From DAOULT01 sp964646625 (GTDB taxonomy: Bacteria > Chloroflexota > Anaerolineae > CAZYHC01), in assembly GCA_964646625.1 (NCBI GenBank), contig CAZYHC010000018.1:22864-86863 (forward strand): a DNA stretch of 64,000 bases. Reading direction: 5' to 3'. Position 1 is the stretch's first letter. Each line of letters begins with the position of its first letter. Positions 1 through 7,002 of the stretch are shown piece after piece. A model generated the notes under the pieces. It did no database searches and was not told the DNA's origin. It was given only the letters and a program-made list of their open reading frames with translations. Position numbers and translations under genes: made by a program.

Positions 1-253
1 CCTGGGCCACCTTATCCATCGAGGCGGCGTGAGGCAGGCACAGAAAAGCCAGGTTTGCATCTGTCAGAGGAGCTTCGGCGGCGGGAACCAGGGTGATATC
101 GTCGTAGGGACAGGCGAAAACGTCGGAGAGCCTTTGTCCGGCGTAGCTTTCGGAAGTGGCGAACACGATGCGGCTCTGCGGATGGTTGAGCAGGATCTTG
201 ATCAGTTCGTAGCCTGTATACCCTGTGGCTCCAAAGATACCGATGTTTAACAT
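1..253 (-). CDS. argC: N-acetyl-gamma-glutamyl-phosphate reductase, N-terminal part (window edge)
   Basis: First 84 residues of an ArgC-type semialdehyde dehydrogenase; the rest lies beyond the left edge of the window. It begins MLNIGIFGATGYTGYE, with the NAD(P)-binding GATGYTG at residues 8-14, and carries the CLPH element typical of ArgC before the cut. The enzyme reduces N-acetylglutamyl-5-phosphate in arginine synthesis. A second ArgC-like gene, lysY, lies about 4.7 kb upstream in the same transcription direction. Because lysY belongs to the LysW pathway, this copy is more likely the arginine enzyme, though a shared lysine/arginine role cannot be excluded from the fragment. Confidence 0.88.
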   Translation of the reverse strand, partial: MLNIGIFGATGYTGYELIKILLNHPQSRIVFATSESYAGQRLSDVFACPYDDITLVPAAEAPLTDANLAFLCLPHAASMDKVAQ

Positions 254-285
254 AGTTTCTACCAACCTCCTATTCTTATCCTCTA

Positions 286-320
286 CAGGTGCCTGGCACT
301 TCCGAAGTGCCAGGCACCTG
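286..320. repeat. 31-bp palindromic intergenic repeat, copy 1
   Basis: A near-perfect palindrome (arms GGTGCCTGGCACTT / AAGTGCCAGGCACC, loop CCG) in the gap between argC and the LOG-family gene. It belongs to a family of about nine copies in this window, all intergenic, and would fold into a strong hairpin in either transcript. Confidence 0.9.
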
Positions 321-326
321 GCGTCC

Positions 327-860
327 TTATTTCAGGAGTGATCTCTTCAACTCCTCCACCGCCTGTTGCGGCGTTTCGACCACCTTGAGGAGAGCAAAGT
401 CCCGTTCTTTGATGTAAGCCTCCTGGGCCAGCACGTCCATGATCTTGTGCCAGTGTTCTCCCAGCAAAAGGAAGGGCTTGGGAGGAATAACCCCCACCTG
501 GAGCAGGGTCCAGGTCAGGCTCACCTCGGTCAGGGTGCCGATGCCGCCCTTGAGGGCGATACGCCCATCGCAGGCGGTGGTCAGGCGTTCCAGCCTGGGG
601 ACCATGGTCGGCATCCTGATTTCCTCGTCCAGCCAGGGGTTGGCCCGCCGGTTGAAGACGTCCACCGTGACGCCGATGACCCGCCCGCCCTCCTCCTTCA
701 CCCCCCGGCTGACGGCCTCCATCGTGCCGTAGTAGCCGCCGTTCATGACGGTGAAACCGGCCTGGGCCAAAAGTCGTCCCAGCAGGTGGGCCTCCTCGTA
801 GCCGGGGCTACCTTCCGGCGACTGTGAGCTGCCAAAAACGCTGATGATCTTTTCGCGCAT
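327..860 (-). CDS. LOG-family (lysine decarboxylase-like) protein
   Basis: A 177-residue protein of the LOG/TIGR00725-like family, a Rossmann-type fold whose characterised members are cytokinin riboside 5'-monophosphate phosphoribohydrolases. The sequence shows an N-terminal SVFGSSQ strand, GGYYGTMEAVSRG near residues 42-54, and the signature region KGGIGTLTE near residues 104-112. The family consensus is PGGxGTxxE, so the first proline is replaced by lysine here, while the glycines and glutamate remain. It follows lysK in the lysine/arginine cluster with about 30 bases between the genes, so it is probably cotranscribed; any link to amino acid synthesis is unproven. Confidence 0.8.
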   Translation of the reverse strand: MREKIISVFGSSQSPEGSPGYEEAHLLGRLLAQAGFTVMNGGYYGTMEAVSRGVKEEGGRVIGVTVDVFNRRANPWLDEEIRMPTMVPRLERLTTACDGRIALKGGIGTLTEVSLTWTLLQVGVIPPKPFLLLGEHWHKIMDVLAQEAYIKERDFALLKVVETPQQAVEELKRSLLK

Positions 861-891
861 GTCGCGTGGTTTACCTCCAGTCCATCCTCCT

Positions 892-1968
892 CTACAGGCT
901 TTTCAACACGCTCTCCAGAACCCCAATAGCCTTGCGGTATTCGGCCAGGCTGATGTGTTCGTGGGGGGTATGATCCAGGGACGAATCGCCAGGCCCATAG
1001 GCCACGATGGGACAGCCCCAGACAGGCCCCACCACGTTCATGTCCGAGGTGCCGGTCTTGACCTTGAAGGCAGGTCGTCCGCCTGCCTGGCGGATGGCGG
1101 CCAGAAAGGCCCGGCTCAGGGCAGTGTTCTTCTCGGCGCGGAAAGGCGCTTCGTAGGCGTAGAAAGAAAGCTCCGCCTCCTGGCCGGCCATCTCCGCGAT
1201 CGTCTCTCTCAAGAGTTCGACGTTCAGGTTCGGCGGCAGGCGCAGCCCGATGGTGGCCTCCACGCGCTCGGTCAGGCCATCGCTTTCGGAATTGATGCGG
1301 CGCAACGAAGGATCGAGGGTCAGGAACATTTTTCCCTTATCGCGGTTATACTCCGCGGCGAAGTCCCTCACACGCTCCCAGAAAGCGGCCGCTTCTTCAC
1401 AAACGCCGTTGATCCGGCCGGCGCTGTGGCCCACCTCCTGTGCCAGGCGGTAGTCGATCAGCAGCCGTCCCTTGTAGCCCAGGGTGATGCGATCCCAACC
1501 GCCTGGCTCGCCGACGATCACGTAGTCGGGGGCGAACCGCTCCAGGATATGCCGCGCCCCTTTGGAGGTGGCCGCTTCTTCTTCCACCGCCCCGACCACC
1601 ACCAGGCGCTTATCCGGCAGGGGCCCTATCCTGGTCATAGCCGAGATGAAGGCCGCCAGCGGCCCTTTGGCGTCCACCGCCCCCCGGCCATATAGGGCGT
1701 CATCCTCCAGGCGCACCGGGATGAAGCCCGGCACGGTGTCTATGTGTCCCAGGAGCATTATCTCCCGCCCTCCGCGCCCCAGTTCCCCCACGGCGTTGCC
1801 GGCCTCGTCCCGGTAAGCCCGAAAGCCCCGCTCCTGCATCTGTGCTACCAGGTAGGCCGCCACTTCATCCTCGGCCGTAGAGGGGCTATATATTTCCAAC
1901 ATCTGACGCAAAAGCTCTAAGTCACCCGCCAAGTTCAAGCCCACTTTCCGGCCGTCCCTCTCATCCAT
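892..1968 (-). CDS. lysK: [LysW]-lysine/ornithine hydrolase (M20 family)
   Basis: An M20 metallopeptidase-fold hydrolase that releases lysine (or ornithine) from the LysW carrier at the end of the pathway. Metal-site motifs are visible: GHIDTVPG near residues 74-81 with His75 and Asp77, GRGAVDAKGP with Asp99, and the EEE run near 129-131 holding the catalytic glutamate. The ATG at 1968 is chosen; the longer frame to 1986 needs a TTG codon, and neither site has a clear ribosome binding site. Position directly after lysJ supports LysK over other M20 enzymes. A second M20 gene lies at 7003-8214 in the same cluster. Confidence 0.88.
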   Translation of the reverse strand: MDERDGRKVGLNLAGDLELLRQMLEIYSPSTAEDEVAAYLVAQMQERGFRAYRDEAGNAVGELGRGGREIMLLGHIDTVPGFIPVRLEDDALYGRGAVDAKGPLAAFISAMTRIGPLPDKRLVVVGAVEEEAATSKGARHILERFAPDYVIVGEPGGWDRITLGYKGRLLIDYRLAQEVGHSAGRINGVCEEAAAFWERVRDFAAEYNRDKGKMFLTLDPSLRRINSESDGLTERVEATIGLRLPPNLNVELLRETIAEMAGQEAELSFYAYEAPFRAEKNTALSRAFLAAIRQAGGRPAFKVKTGTSDMNVVGPVWGCPIVAYGPGDSSLDHTPHEHISLAEYRKAIGVLESVLKSL

Positions 1969-1983
1969 GTTGACGCATTTTTG

Positions 1984-2094
1984 CAACCGCCGATGAACGT
2001 CGATAAACGCCGAATGAGGCTGGCTGTTAATTTCTCAGCGGCCTCAGCGGTGCAAAGCTAATCCGTGAAATCCGTGACCCGAATCCGTGTCAGC
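1984..2094. repeat. Degenerate short repeats between lysK and lysJ
   Basis: The gap holds fragments of the type CGCCGATGAACG / TCGATAAACGCCG followed by CTCAGCGGCCTCAGCGG and ATCCGTGAAATCCGTGA. Similar CGCCGATGAACG units recur in tandem at 56281-56320. Non-coding filler with no promoter that I can see. Confidence 0.5.
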
Positions 2095-3238
2095 TCAATA
2101 CTTCGGCGATTCCCTTCACCACCGTATCCAGGTCATCCCACTCGATGACCAGGGGCGGCAGGAGGCGCAGCACCGTCTTGCCCGCTGGCAAAGCCAAAAT
2201 GCCCCGCTCCATGAGGGCCGCCAGGTAGGGATAGACCCTCTCTTTCAGTTCGATGCCGACCATCAGGCCCAGGCCCCGTATTTCGCGTATCTTGTCGGAT
2301 TCGATTGCCCGTAATTTCTTGAACAGGTACTCGCCCTTTTCCGCCGTCTGAGCGGGCAGGTCGTGCTCCTCGATGTAGCGGATGGCGGCCAGGGAAGCGG
2401 CACAGGCCAGGGCATTGCCGCCGAAGGTGGAGCCGTGCAGCCCGGACTCGACGTTATTCACTTTGTGGCCCAGCAGGACGGCCCCCATCGGCACCCCGCC
2501 GCCGATGGCCTTGCCCAGGCACATGATGTCGGGCACCAGGCCGTAATGCTCGCAGGCGAACAGCTTACCCGTGCGCCCGAACCCGGTCTGCACCTCGTCT
2601 ACGATGAGCAGGACATCGCGCTGGTCGCAAAGGGCGCGCAATCCGTGGAAATACTCGGCGCTCCCTGGACGTACCCCGCCTTCGCCCTGCACGATCTCGA
2701 TCAGGATGGCGGCGGTATCCTGGTCTACGGCCTGGGCCATGCGCGCCAGGTTGTCGTAGGGCGCGTGGCGGAAACCAGGCACCAGCGGCTCAAAAGGTTC
2801 TCGATACTTTTTCTCCCAGGTGGCAGACAGCGCCCCCAGGGTGCGGCCGTGAAAGCCGCGCATGGCGGCCACGATGCCGGGGCGGCCGGTGGATAGCCGC
2901 GCGAATTTAATGGCCCCCTCCACCGCCTCCGTCCCGGAGTTGCACAAGAAAGTGCGGTCCAAACCTTCCGGGGCGATCTGGGCCAGCTTTTGCAGCAGGC
3001 GTGCCCGCTGGTCGTTGTAAAAGATTTCGGGGCAGGTGATGAGTTTCCCGGCCTGCTCTCGGATGGCCGCCACCACGTAAGGGTTGGCGTGCCCCACCAC
3101 GGCCACCCCGTGACCGCTCACACAATCGATGTATTCACGTCCCTGGTCGTCCCAAAGCCGCGCCCCTTCCCCCCGCACGATGACCACCTCGCGCTTGGGG
3201 TAGACGCCGCTGCTGTGACGCTTCTCCAGTTCGATCAC
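2090..3238 (-). CDS. lysJ: [LysW]-aminoadipate semialdehyde/glutamate-semialdehyde transaminase
   Basis: A 382-residue class III PLP-dependent aminotransferase (ArgD/LysJ family). It shows CNSGTEAVEGAIKFAR near residue 100, the FHGRTLGALSAT strand, the IVDEVQTGFGRTG segment, and LGKAIGGG containing the Schiff-base lysine near residue 242. In the LysW pathway it transfers an amino group from glutamate to the LysW-bound semialdehyde. The start codon is GTG at 3238 with a purine-rich GGAGGGAGAGGA just upstream. It sits between lysZ and lysK, which fixes its pathway better than sequence alone would, since ArgD and LysJ are close relatives. Confidence 0.9.
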   Translation of the reverse strand: MIELEKRHSSGVYPKREVVIVRGEGARLWDDQGREYIDCVSGHGVAVVGHANPYVVAAIREQAGKLITCPEIFYNDQRARLLQKLAQIAPEGLDRTFLCNSGTEAVEGAIKFARLSTGRPGIVAAMRGFHGRTLGALSATWEKKYREPFEPLVPGFRHAPYDNLARMAQAVDQDTAAILIEIVQGEGGVRPGSAEYFHGLRALCDQRDVLLIVDEVQTGFGRTGKLFACEHYGLVPDIMCLGKAIGGGVPMGAVLLGHKVNNVESGLHGSTFGGNALACAASLAAIRYIEEHDLPAQTAEKGEYLFKKLRAIESDKIREIRGLGLMVGIELKERVYPYLAALMERGILALPAGKTVLRLLPPLVIEWDDLDTVVKGIAEVLS

Positions 3239-3273
3239 AGTTCCTCTCCCTCCAGCACTGCCAGGTGCCTGGC

Positions 3274-3689
3274 ACTTTCATTTCATTCCAAAGTGCCTGA
3301 ATGCTTGTCTGATTGGCTCAATCTTGTCCTGCGGGCATGGATTAGCTCTCTTGGTTTCATCTAACCTGTTTGGTGCTTTTCTTGGTTCAAGTCCGCACAT
3401 CTCTTTTACGTGAGCAATCCAGCAAGTTGTTGGAGTAAATCCGAAGTTCACTCTTACCCATGCTTGAATCTGTTTATATGTTGCCATATCAATGCCTCCT
3501 TTCAAAGTCCATCCAGAACGGGGAGAGCGTGAGCGCAACGTGAATGGTACAGGCTCTACAGCTTGCGCCTTTTTGTCTGGTGTAGGTGCAGGCTGCCCAG
3601 CCCCTAAGGGCATCCCCACAGAACAGCCCACAATGGCAGGAGAAGCAGCCTGTCTACCGTCAGCTTTGATTTTGGGATCTACTGACTTT
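3274..3689. mobile_element. Putative 406-bp mobile element inserted in a palindromic repeat
   Basis: Left of 3278 reads GGTGCCTGGCACTTT and from 3690 reads GGAAGTGCCAGGCACC; joined they equal the intact repeat copy at 19140-19170 exactly. ACTTT occurs at both junctions (3274-3278 and 3685-3689), which looks like a 5-bp target duplication. The ends CATTTCATTCCAAAGT and CAGTAGATCCCAAAAT (outer strand of each end) agree at 11 of 16 positions, like imperfect terminal inverted repeats. The cargo is the small gene at 3278-3487 plus about 200 bp of upstream DNA. No transposase is encoded, so it would be mobilised in trans, if it moves at all. Confidence 0.6.
3278..3487 (-). CDS. Conserved-looking 69-residue small protein, function unknown
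   Basis: A 69-residue basic protein starting MATYKQIQAWVRVNFGF and ending FRHFGMK. The start is well supported by AAAGGAGG eight bases before the ATG at 3487; a longer frame to 3778 runs into lysZ and is rejected. Motifs that look constrained are TCWIAHVKEMCG, RKAPNRLD and a CPQDK segment, giving a compact alpha-helical protein without membrane segments. Its stop codon lies across the left end of the inserted element, so the gene appears to be the cargo. I recall small bacterial proteins of this general pattern but cannot assign a function. Confidence 0.6.
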   Translation of the reverse strand: MATYKQIQAWVRVNFGFTPTTCWIAHVKEMCGLEPRKAPNRLDETKRANPCPQDKIEPIRQAFRHFGMK

Positions 3690-3710
3690 GGAAGTGCCAG
3701 GCACCTGATC

Positions 3711-4514
3711 TCAACGTATAACTGTCCCCTGCCCCTCCAGCGCGGCCCGGATGGGCGAATCAATGCGTCCATCGGCAAAGATCACCTGCCTCACCCCTTC
3801 GGCCAGGGCCTCGACCGCGCCCATGACCTTTTTCTTCATGCGTCCCTGGGCAAAGTCCATGTACTCTTGGGCCTCGTCCCTTTCGATTAGAGGGATGAGG
3901 CTATCTTCGTCGGGAAAGTTCCGCAGGAGGCCCGGCACGTTGGAGAGGATGATAAGCTGTTCTGCGCCCAGCGCCGCCGCCACCACCGCCGCGGCCCGGT
4001 CGCCGTCCACGTTGATGGCCTGGCCCTCGTAGCTGATGGCCGGCGGGGTGAGGACCGGCAGATAACCGTTATCCAGAAGCAGATGGAGCAGGCTCACGTT
4101 AGCCCGCTCCACCTTGCCGGTATAGTCATCGCGGAGGACGCGCTTCTTGCCCTTCTCGACGATCTTGATGACGGCCTTGCGCTGGCCTTCTAGGAGGCGT
4201 CCGTCCAGGCCGGAAAGGCCCACGGCGTTGACCCCCAGCCCCTGCAAACGTTCCACCAGGCTTTTGTTGATCTTGCCGCAGTAGACCATCTCGAAGATAG
4301 CCAGCGTTTCCCGGTCGGTGTAGCGGCTGACGTAGCCAGAAACCGAGGTCACGAAGCGGGGCGGATGGTCCAGCCTCTCGGCCAGCAGGTTGGTTTCGTG
4401 GGAACCGCCGTGCATCAGCACCATCTTACGTCCCCCTTTGACCAGCTCCGCCACGTCCAGGCACACGGCCTCCAGGTCTATCCCTTCGCTCCCGCCAACT
4501 TTCACCACGATCAT
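3711..4514 (-). CDS. lysZ: [LysW]-aminoadipate/glutamate kinase
   Basis: A 267-residue amino acid kinase (ArgB/LysZ family) that phosphorylates the gamma/delta carboxylate of LysW-bound aminoadipate. The N-terminal IVVKVGGSEG and LMHGGSHETN (near residues 33-42) form the phosphate- and substrate-binding loops; LNVDGDRAAAVVAAALGAE-type sequence appears as NVDGDRAA near residue 168. Most ArgB proteins have GGG at the second loop, whereas this has HGGSHE, as in LysZ. Neighbours lysY and lysX on the upstream side support the assignment. The downstream gap to lysJ (about 470 bp) is created by the inserted element at 3274-3689. Confidence 0.9.
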   Translation of the reverse strand: MIVVKVGGSEGIDLEAVCLDVAELVKGGRKMVLMHGGSHETNLLAERLDHPPRFVTSVSGYVSRYTDRETLAIFEMVYCGKINKSLVERLQGLGVNAVGLSGLDGRLLEGQRKAVIKIVEKGKKRVLRDDYTGKVERANVSLLHLLLDNGYLPVLTPPAISYEGQAINVDGDRAAAVVAAALGAEQLIILSNVPGLLRNFPDEDSLIPLIERDEAQEYMDFAQGRMKKKVMGAVEALAEGVRQVIFADGRIDSPIRAALEGQGTVIR

Positions 4515-4531
4515 GCCCTACTCCTCATTCA

Positions 4532-4602
4532 AGCCACAGAGGGCACGGAGAACATGGAGAAAGAGAGTTTTTCCCTCTGTGAACTCTGTGTCCTCTGTGG
4601 CT
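4532..4602. repeat. Imperfect inverted repeat with AGCCACAGAGG ends
   Basis: In the lysZ-lysY gap the ends AGCCACAGAGG and CCTCTGTGGCT are inverted copies, enclosing purine-rich GGAGAACATGGAGAAAGAG. The pattern resembles the CCGCAGAG...CTCTGCGG elements at 6878-6982 and 38744-38842. A separate fragment ACGAACGTTCGCTGTT follows at 4650-4665 and is related to sequences at 27921-27940 and 35580-35615. Confidence 0.6.
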
Positions 4603-4688
4603 AAAAAACATGGTTCTCAAATCTCCACCACCAAGAGCACAAAGCAACAACGAACGTTCGCTGTTTGTGTCCTCAGTGCTCTTGTTGG

Positions 4689-5720
4689 TTATACCGGATG
4701 CAGGCCGGGGAACTCCAGGCCCGTCGTTTCCGGCCAGCCGCATACGACGTTCATGGCCTGGACTGCCGTGCCGGCCGCTCCTTTCATCAGGTTGTCCAGG
4801 GCGGAGATGACTACCACCCGTCCGCTCTCCTCGTCCAACTCAAAGCCCACGTCGCAGTAATTGCTCCCGGCCAGGATTTTGGGTTCGGGGTAGCGGTACA
4901 CGCCCCGCTTTTCCTTGACGATGCGCACAAAAGGCTCATCTCGATAGGTCTGGCGATAGGCTCGCCACAGGTCTTTTTCGGCCAGGCTATCGTCTTTGAG
5001 AAAGACGTGGGCCGTAGCCAAAACGCCCCGCACCAGTTCGATGGCCGTGGCCGAAAGGTGCACCGCCGGGATACCCAACTCCTGCACCGCCTCCGCCGTG
5101 TGACGATGGCCGGTAGGGGCAAAGGAGCGCACCGTATGGCTGCGTTCCGGGTGATGGGTAGCCAGGCTGGCTTTATTGCCCCCTTCGGAAGAGCCGACCT
5201 TGACCTCTACTATGGCCTCGCCATCGATCAGACCCTCTTTGCACAGGGGCCAGAGAGCCAGGATGGTGGCCGTGGCGTTACAGCCCACTCCGCTGACGTA
5301 AGATGCTCCTCTCAACTCCTCACGGTGCAATTCCGGCAGGCCGTAGACAAACCGTTCCAGCCACTGTGGGGCGGGATGCTGGCGGCCGTACCATTTAGCG
5401 TACAGGGCCGGGTCGCGCAGCCGGAAATCGGCGCTCAAGTCCACGATGCGGGGTGCAAGTGAGGCCAATTCCTCGATGCGTTCCATGGCCCGGCCATGAG
5501 GCAGCGCCAGGAAAAGCAGATCGCACTCCGAGAGCTCGGCCAGGGGGCTGAACTTGAGCCCGGTCCGGCCTCGCAGGTTAGGGTGGACGCCGTAGACGTA
5601 GCTCCCGGCGAAAGTTTCTGAGGTCACCTGCCCGACCTCGATCTCTGGATGTCCCAGCAGCAACCGCAAAAGCTCCCCACCCACGTAGCCGGAGCCGCCC
5701 ACGATAGAAGCCTTAATCAT
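4689..5720 (-). CDS. lysY: [LysW]-aminoadipate/glutamate 6-phosphate reductase
   Basis: A 343-residue ArgC-family semialdehyde dehydrogenase. GGSGYVGGELLRLL at residues 8-21 binds NADPH, and VSGVGCNATATI places the catalytic cysteine at Cys147. It reduces the LysW-bound aminoadipyl phosphate made by LysZ. Assignment as LysY rather than ArgC rests on its place between lysZ and lysX; the true argC candidate begins at 253. Full length for the family, with ATG start at 5720 and no frameshift. Confidence 0.9.
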   Translation of the reverse strand: MIKASIVGGSGYVGGELLRLLLGHPEIEVGQVTSETFAGSYVYGVHPNLRGRTGLKFSPLAELSECDLLFLALPHGRAMERIEELASLAPRIVDLSADFRLRDPALYAKWYGRQHPAPQWLERFVYGLPELHREELRGASYVSGVGCNATATILALWPLCKEGLIDGEAIVEVKVGSSEGGNKASLATHHPERSHTVRSFAPTGHRHTAEAVQELGIPAVHLSATAIELVRGVLATAHVFLKDDSLAEKDLWRAYRQTYRDEPFVRIVKEKRGVYRYPEPKILAGSNYCDVGFELDEESGRVVVISALDNLMKGAAGTAVQAMNVVCGWPETTGLEFPGLHPV

Positions 5721-5744
5721 TTAATCTATCCTCTGAATCTGTCT

Positions 5745-5779
5745 AAGGTGCCTGGCACTTCTGAAGTGCCAGGCACCTT
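5745..5779. repeat. 31-bp palindromic intergenic repeat, copy 2
   Basis: AAGGTGCCTGGCACTT-CTG-AAGTGCCAGGCACCTT, in the short lysX-lysY gap. As a transcript it would form a hairpin of about 16 base pairs inside the operon. Confidence 0.9.
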
Positions 5780-5780
5780 T

Positions 5781-6626
5781 CTAACTGCGGCCCACTTCTA
5801 TTAGATAATCGACGATCTTGCCGGGGATATCTACGCCCGTAGGCTTGATACTGTTGCGGAATTCCATAGTATAGTTGACCTCGTTGACCAGGAATCCGCG
5901 CTCCTCATCTTCCAGGATATCGATAGCCAGCACTCCACCACCGCACGCTTTGGCCGCCGCCACCGAGAGACGATTGAGCTCCGGGGTGATGGGACAGTTG
6001 AGAGCCCGTCCCCCTCTGGCCGTATTGGTGATCCAGTGCTCCGAGAGGCGGTAGATGGCACAGATGGTCTCGTCGCCGACCACGAAGCTGCGGATGTCTC
6101 GCTGGGGTTTATCGATGTATTCCTGGATGTAGAATATAGAGTGATGATAGGTGCCCAGGACTTGCTTGTGTTCCAGGACCGCTTCGGCGGCCTCAGGGTC
6201 GTTGATCTTGGACAGCAGTCGTCCCCAGGAGCCAATGGCCGGTTTGAGCACCACCGGATAGCCCATCTGCTCGATGGCTTGCAAGGCTGACTGCGGGGTG
6301 AAGGCCACCTTGGTGTGGGGCACAGGCACTCCGGCCCGGATCAGAGCGCTGGTGGTCAGCAGCTTGTTGCCGCAGGTGTCGGCCACAGGATAGGCGTTGA
6401 CCACCTTGACCCCCCAGTCGTCCAGAACGCGCAGGGCGTATAAGGCCCGTGAGTGGTTGATACATCGCTCCAGGACGACGTCGTACTCGGTCATGCCGTT
6501 GTGATGCATATCCAGGATCAACTCCCGGTCGTCAATGAGTTCGTAGGGAAGCCCTCTTTTTTTCATGGCCTCGAACAGTAATTTTTCCTCTACGCGGACA
6601 CGGGAGTATAGGATGCCTATTTTCAT
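5781..6626 (-). CDS. lysX: Alpha-aminoadipate-LysW ligase (ATP-grasp, RimK-like)
   Basis: A 281-residue ATP-grasp ligase that joins the C-terminal glutamate of LysW to the alpha-amino group of aminoadipate, protecting it. The ATP-grasp core is visible as VVLKPAIGSWGR near residues 126-137, QEYIDKPQRDIRSFVVG, and the metal-binding VNEVNYTMEFRNS near residue 250. The segment SIKPTGVDIPG near the C terminus resembles the LysX-specific loop around the substrate. Immediately follows lysW (36 bases), as in other LysW operons. Confidence 0.92.
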   Translation of the reverse strand: MKIGILYSRVRVEEKLLFEAMKKRGLPYELIDDRELILDMHHNGMTEYDVVLERCINHSRALYALRVLDDWGVKVVNAYPVADTCGNKLLTTSALIRAGVPVPHTKVAFTPQSALQAIEQMGYPVVLKPAIGSWGRLLSKINDPEAAEAVLEHKQVLGTYHHSIFYIQEYIDKPQRDIRSFVVGDETICAIYRLSEHWITNTARGGRALNCPITPELNRLSVAAAKACGGGVLAIDILEDEERGFLVNEVNYTMEFRNSIKPTGVDIPGKIVDYLIEVGRS

Positions 6627-6662
6627 AATATTTACTATTCTTTCCTCTCTTCTTTCCTATTT

Positions 6663-6830
6663 TTATTCACCCCAATCTTCTTCCTCCTCCGGCGCCAGGT
6701 CCAGCTCTGGGGGATCGACGCTGATAACTTCCAGCTCAGCGCCACATTCGGGACACTCGATGATCTCTCCCTTGATGGTACCTTCCTCCAACTCGATCTC
6801 TGCCGCGCATTCGGGGCATTCTGTCAACAT
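6663..6830 (-). CDS. lysW: Amino-group carrier protein LysW
   Basis: A 55-residue acidic carrier protein, small enough to be missed by length-filtered gene finders. It starts MLTECPECAAEIELEEG, has two CPEC knuckles (Cys5/Cys8 and Cys27/Cys30) for zinc, and ends in EEDWGE. The conserved C-terminal EDWGE, whose last glutamate carries the growing lysine, is the hallmark of LysW. AAGGAGG lies nine bases before the ATG. All downstream intermediates in this operon (lysX, lysY, lysZ, lysJ, lysK products) act on substrates attached to it. Confidence 0.96.
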   Translation of the reverse strand: MLTECPECAAEIELEEGTIKGEIIECPECGAELEVISVDPPELDLAPEEEEDWGE

Positions 6831-6877
6831 TTTGGTTTACCTCCTTCTATATTATTTATAATATGTAATCCGTATGC

Positions 6878-6982
6878 GGTGGTCCCCCTCTTTCGTGTTG
6901 ATGACTTTTCTCTACCGCAGAGCACGCAGAGTTCGCAGAGATTTATCAATTTTCTCAGCGTTCTCGGCGGTCTCTGCGGTAA
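6878..6982. repeat. Dispersed ~105-bp element, copy A (CCGCAGAG...CTCTGCGG)
   Basis: Fills most of the gap between lysW and the M20 gene. It contains GCGGTGGTCCCCCTCTTTCG, TGTTGATGACTTTTCTC, then an inverted repeat with ends ACCGCAGAG and CTCTGCGGT. The reverse complement of 38744-38842 matches it along its length. Non-coding, no ORF of note. Confidence 0.8.
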
Positions 6983-7002
6983 AATGGCAAGTCGGGTTTG
7001 CC

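Noticed and set aside
844..1695. A 283-codon plus-strand frame antisense to lysK
   Set aside because: It is the mirror frame of a clear M20 hydrolase gene in GC-rich DNA and lacks a ribosome binding site.
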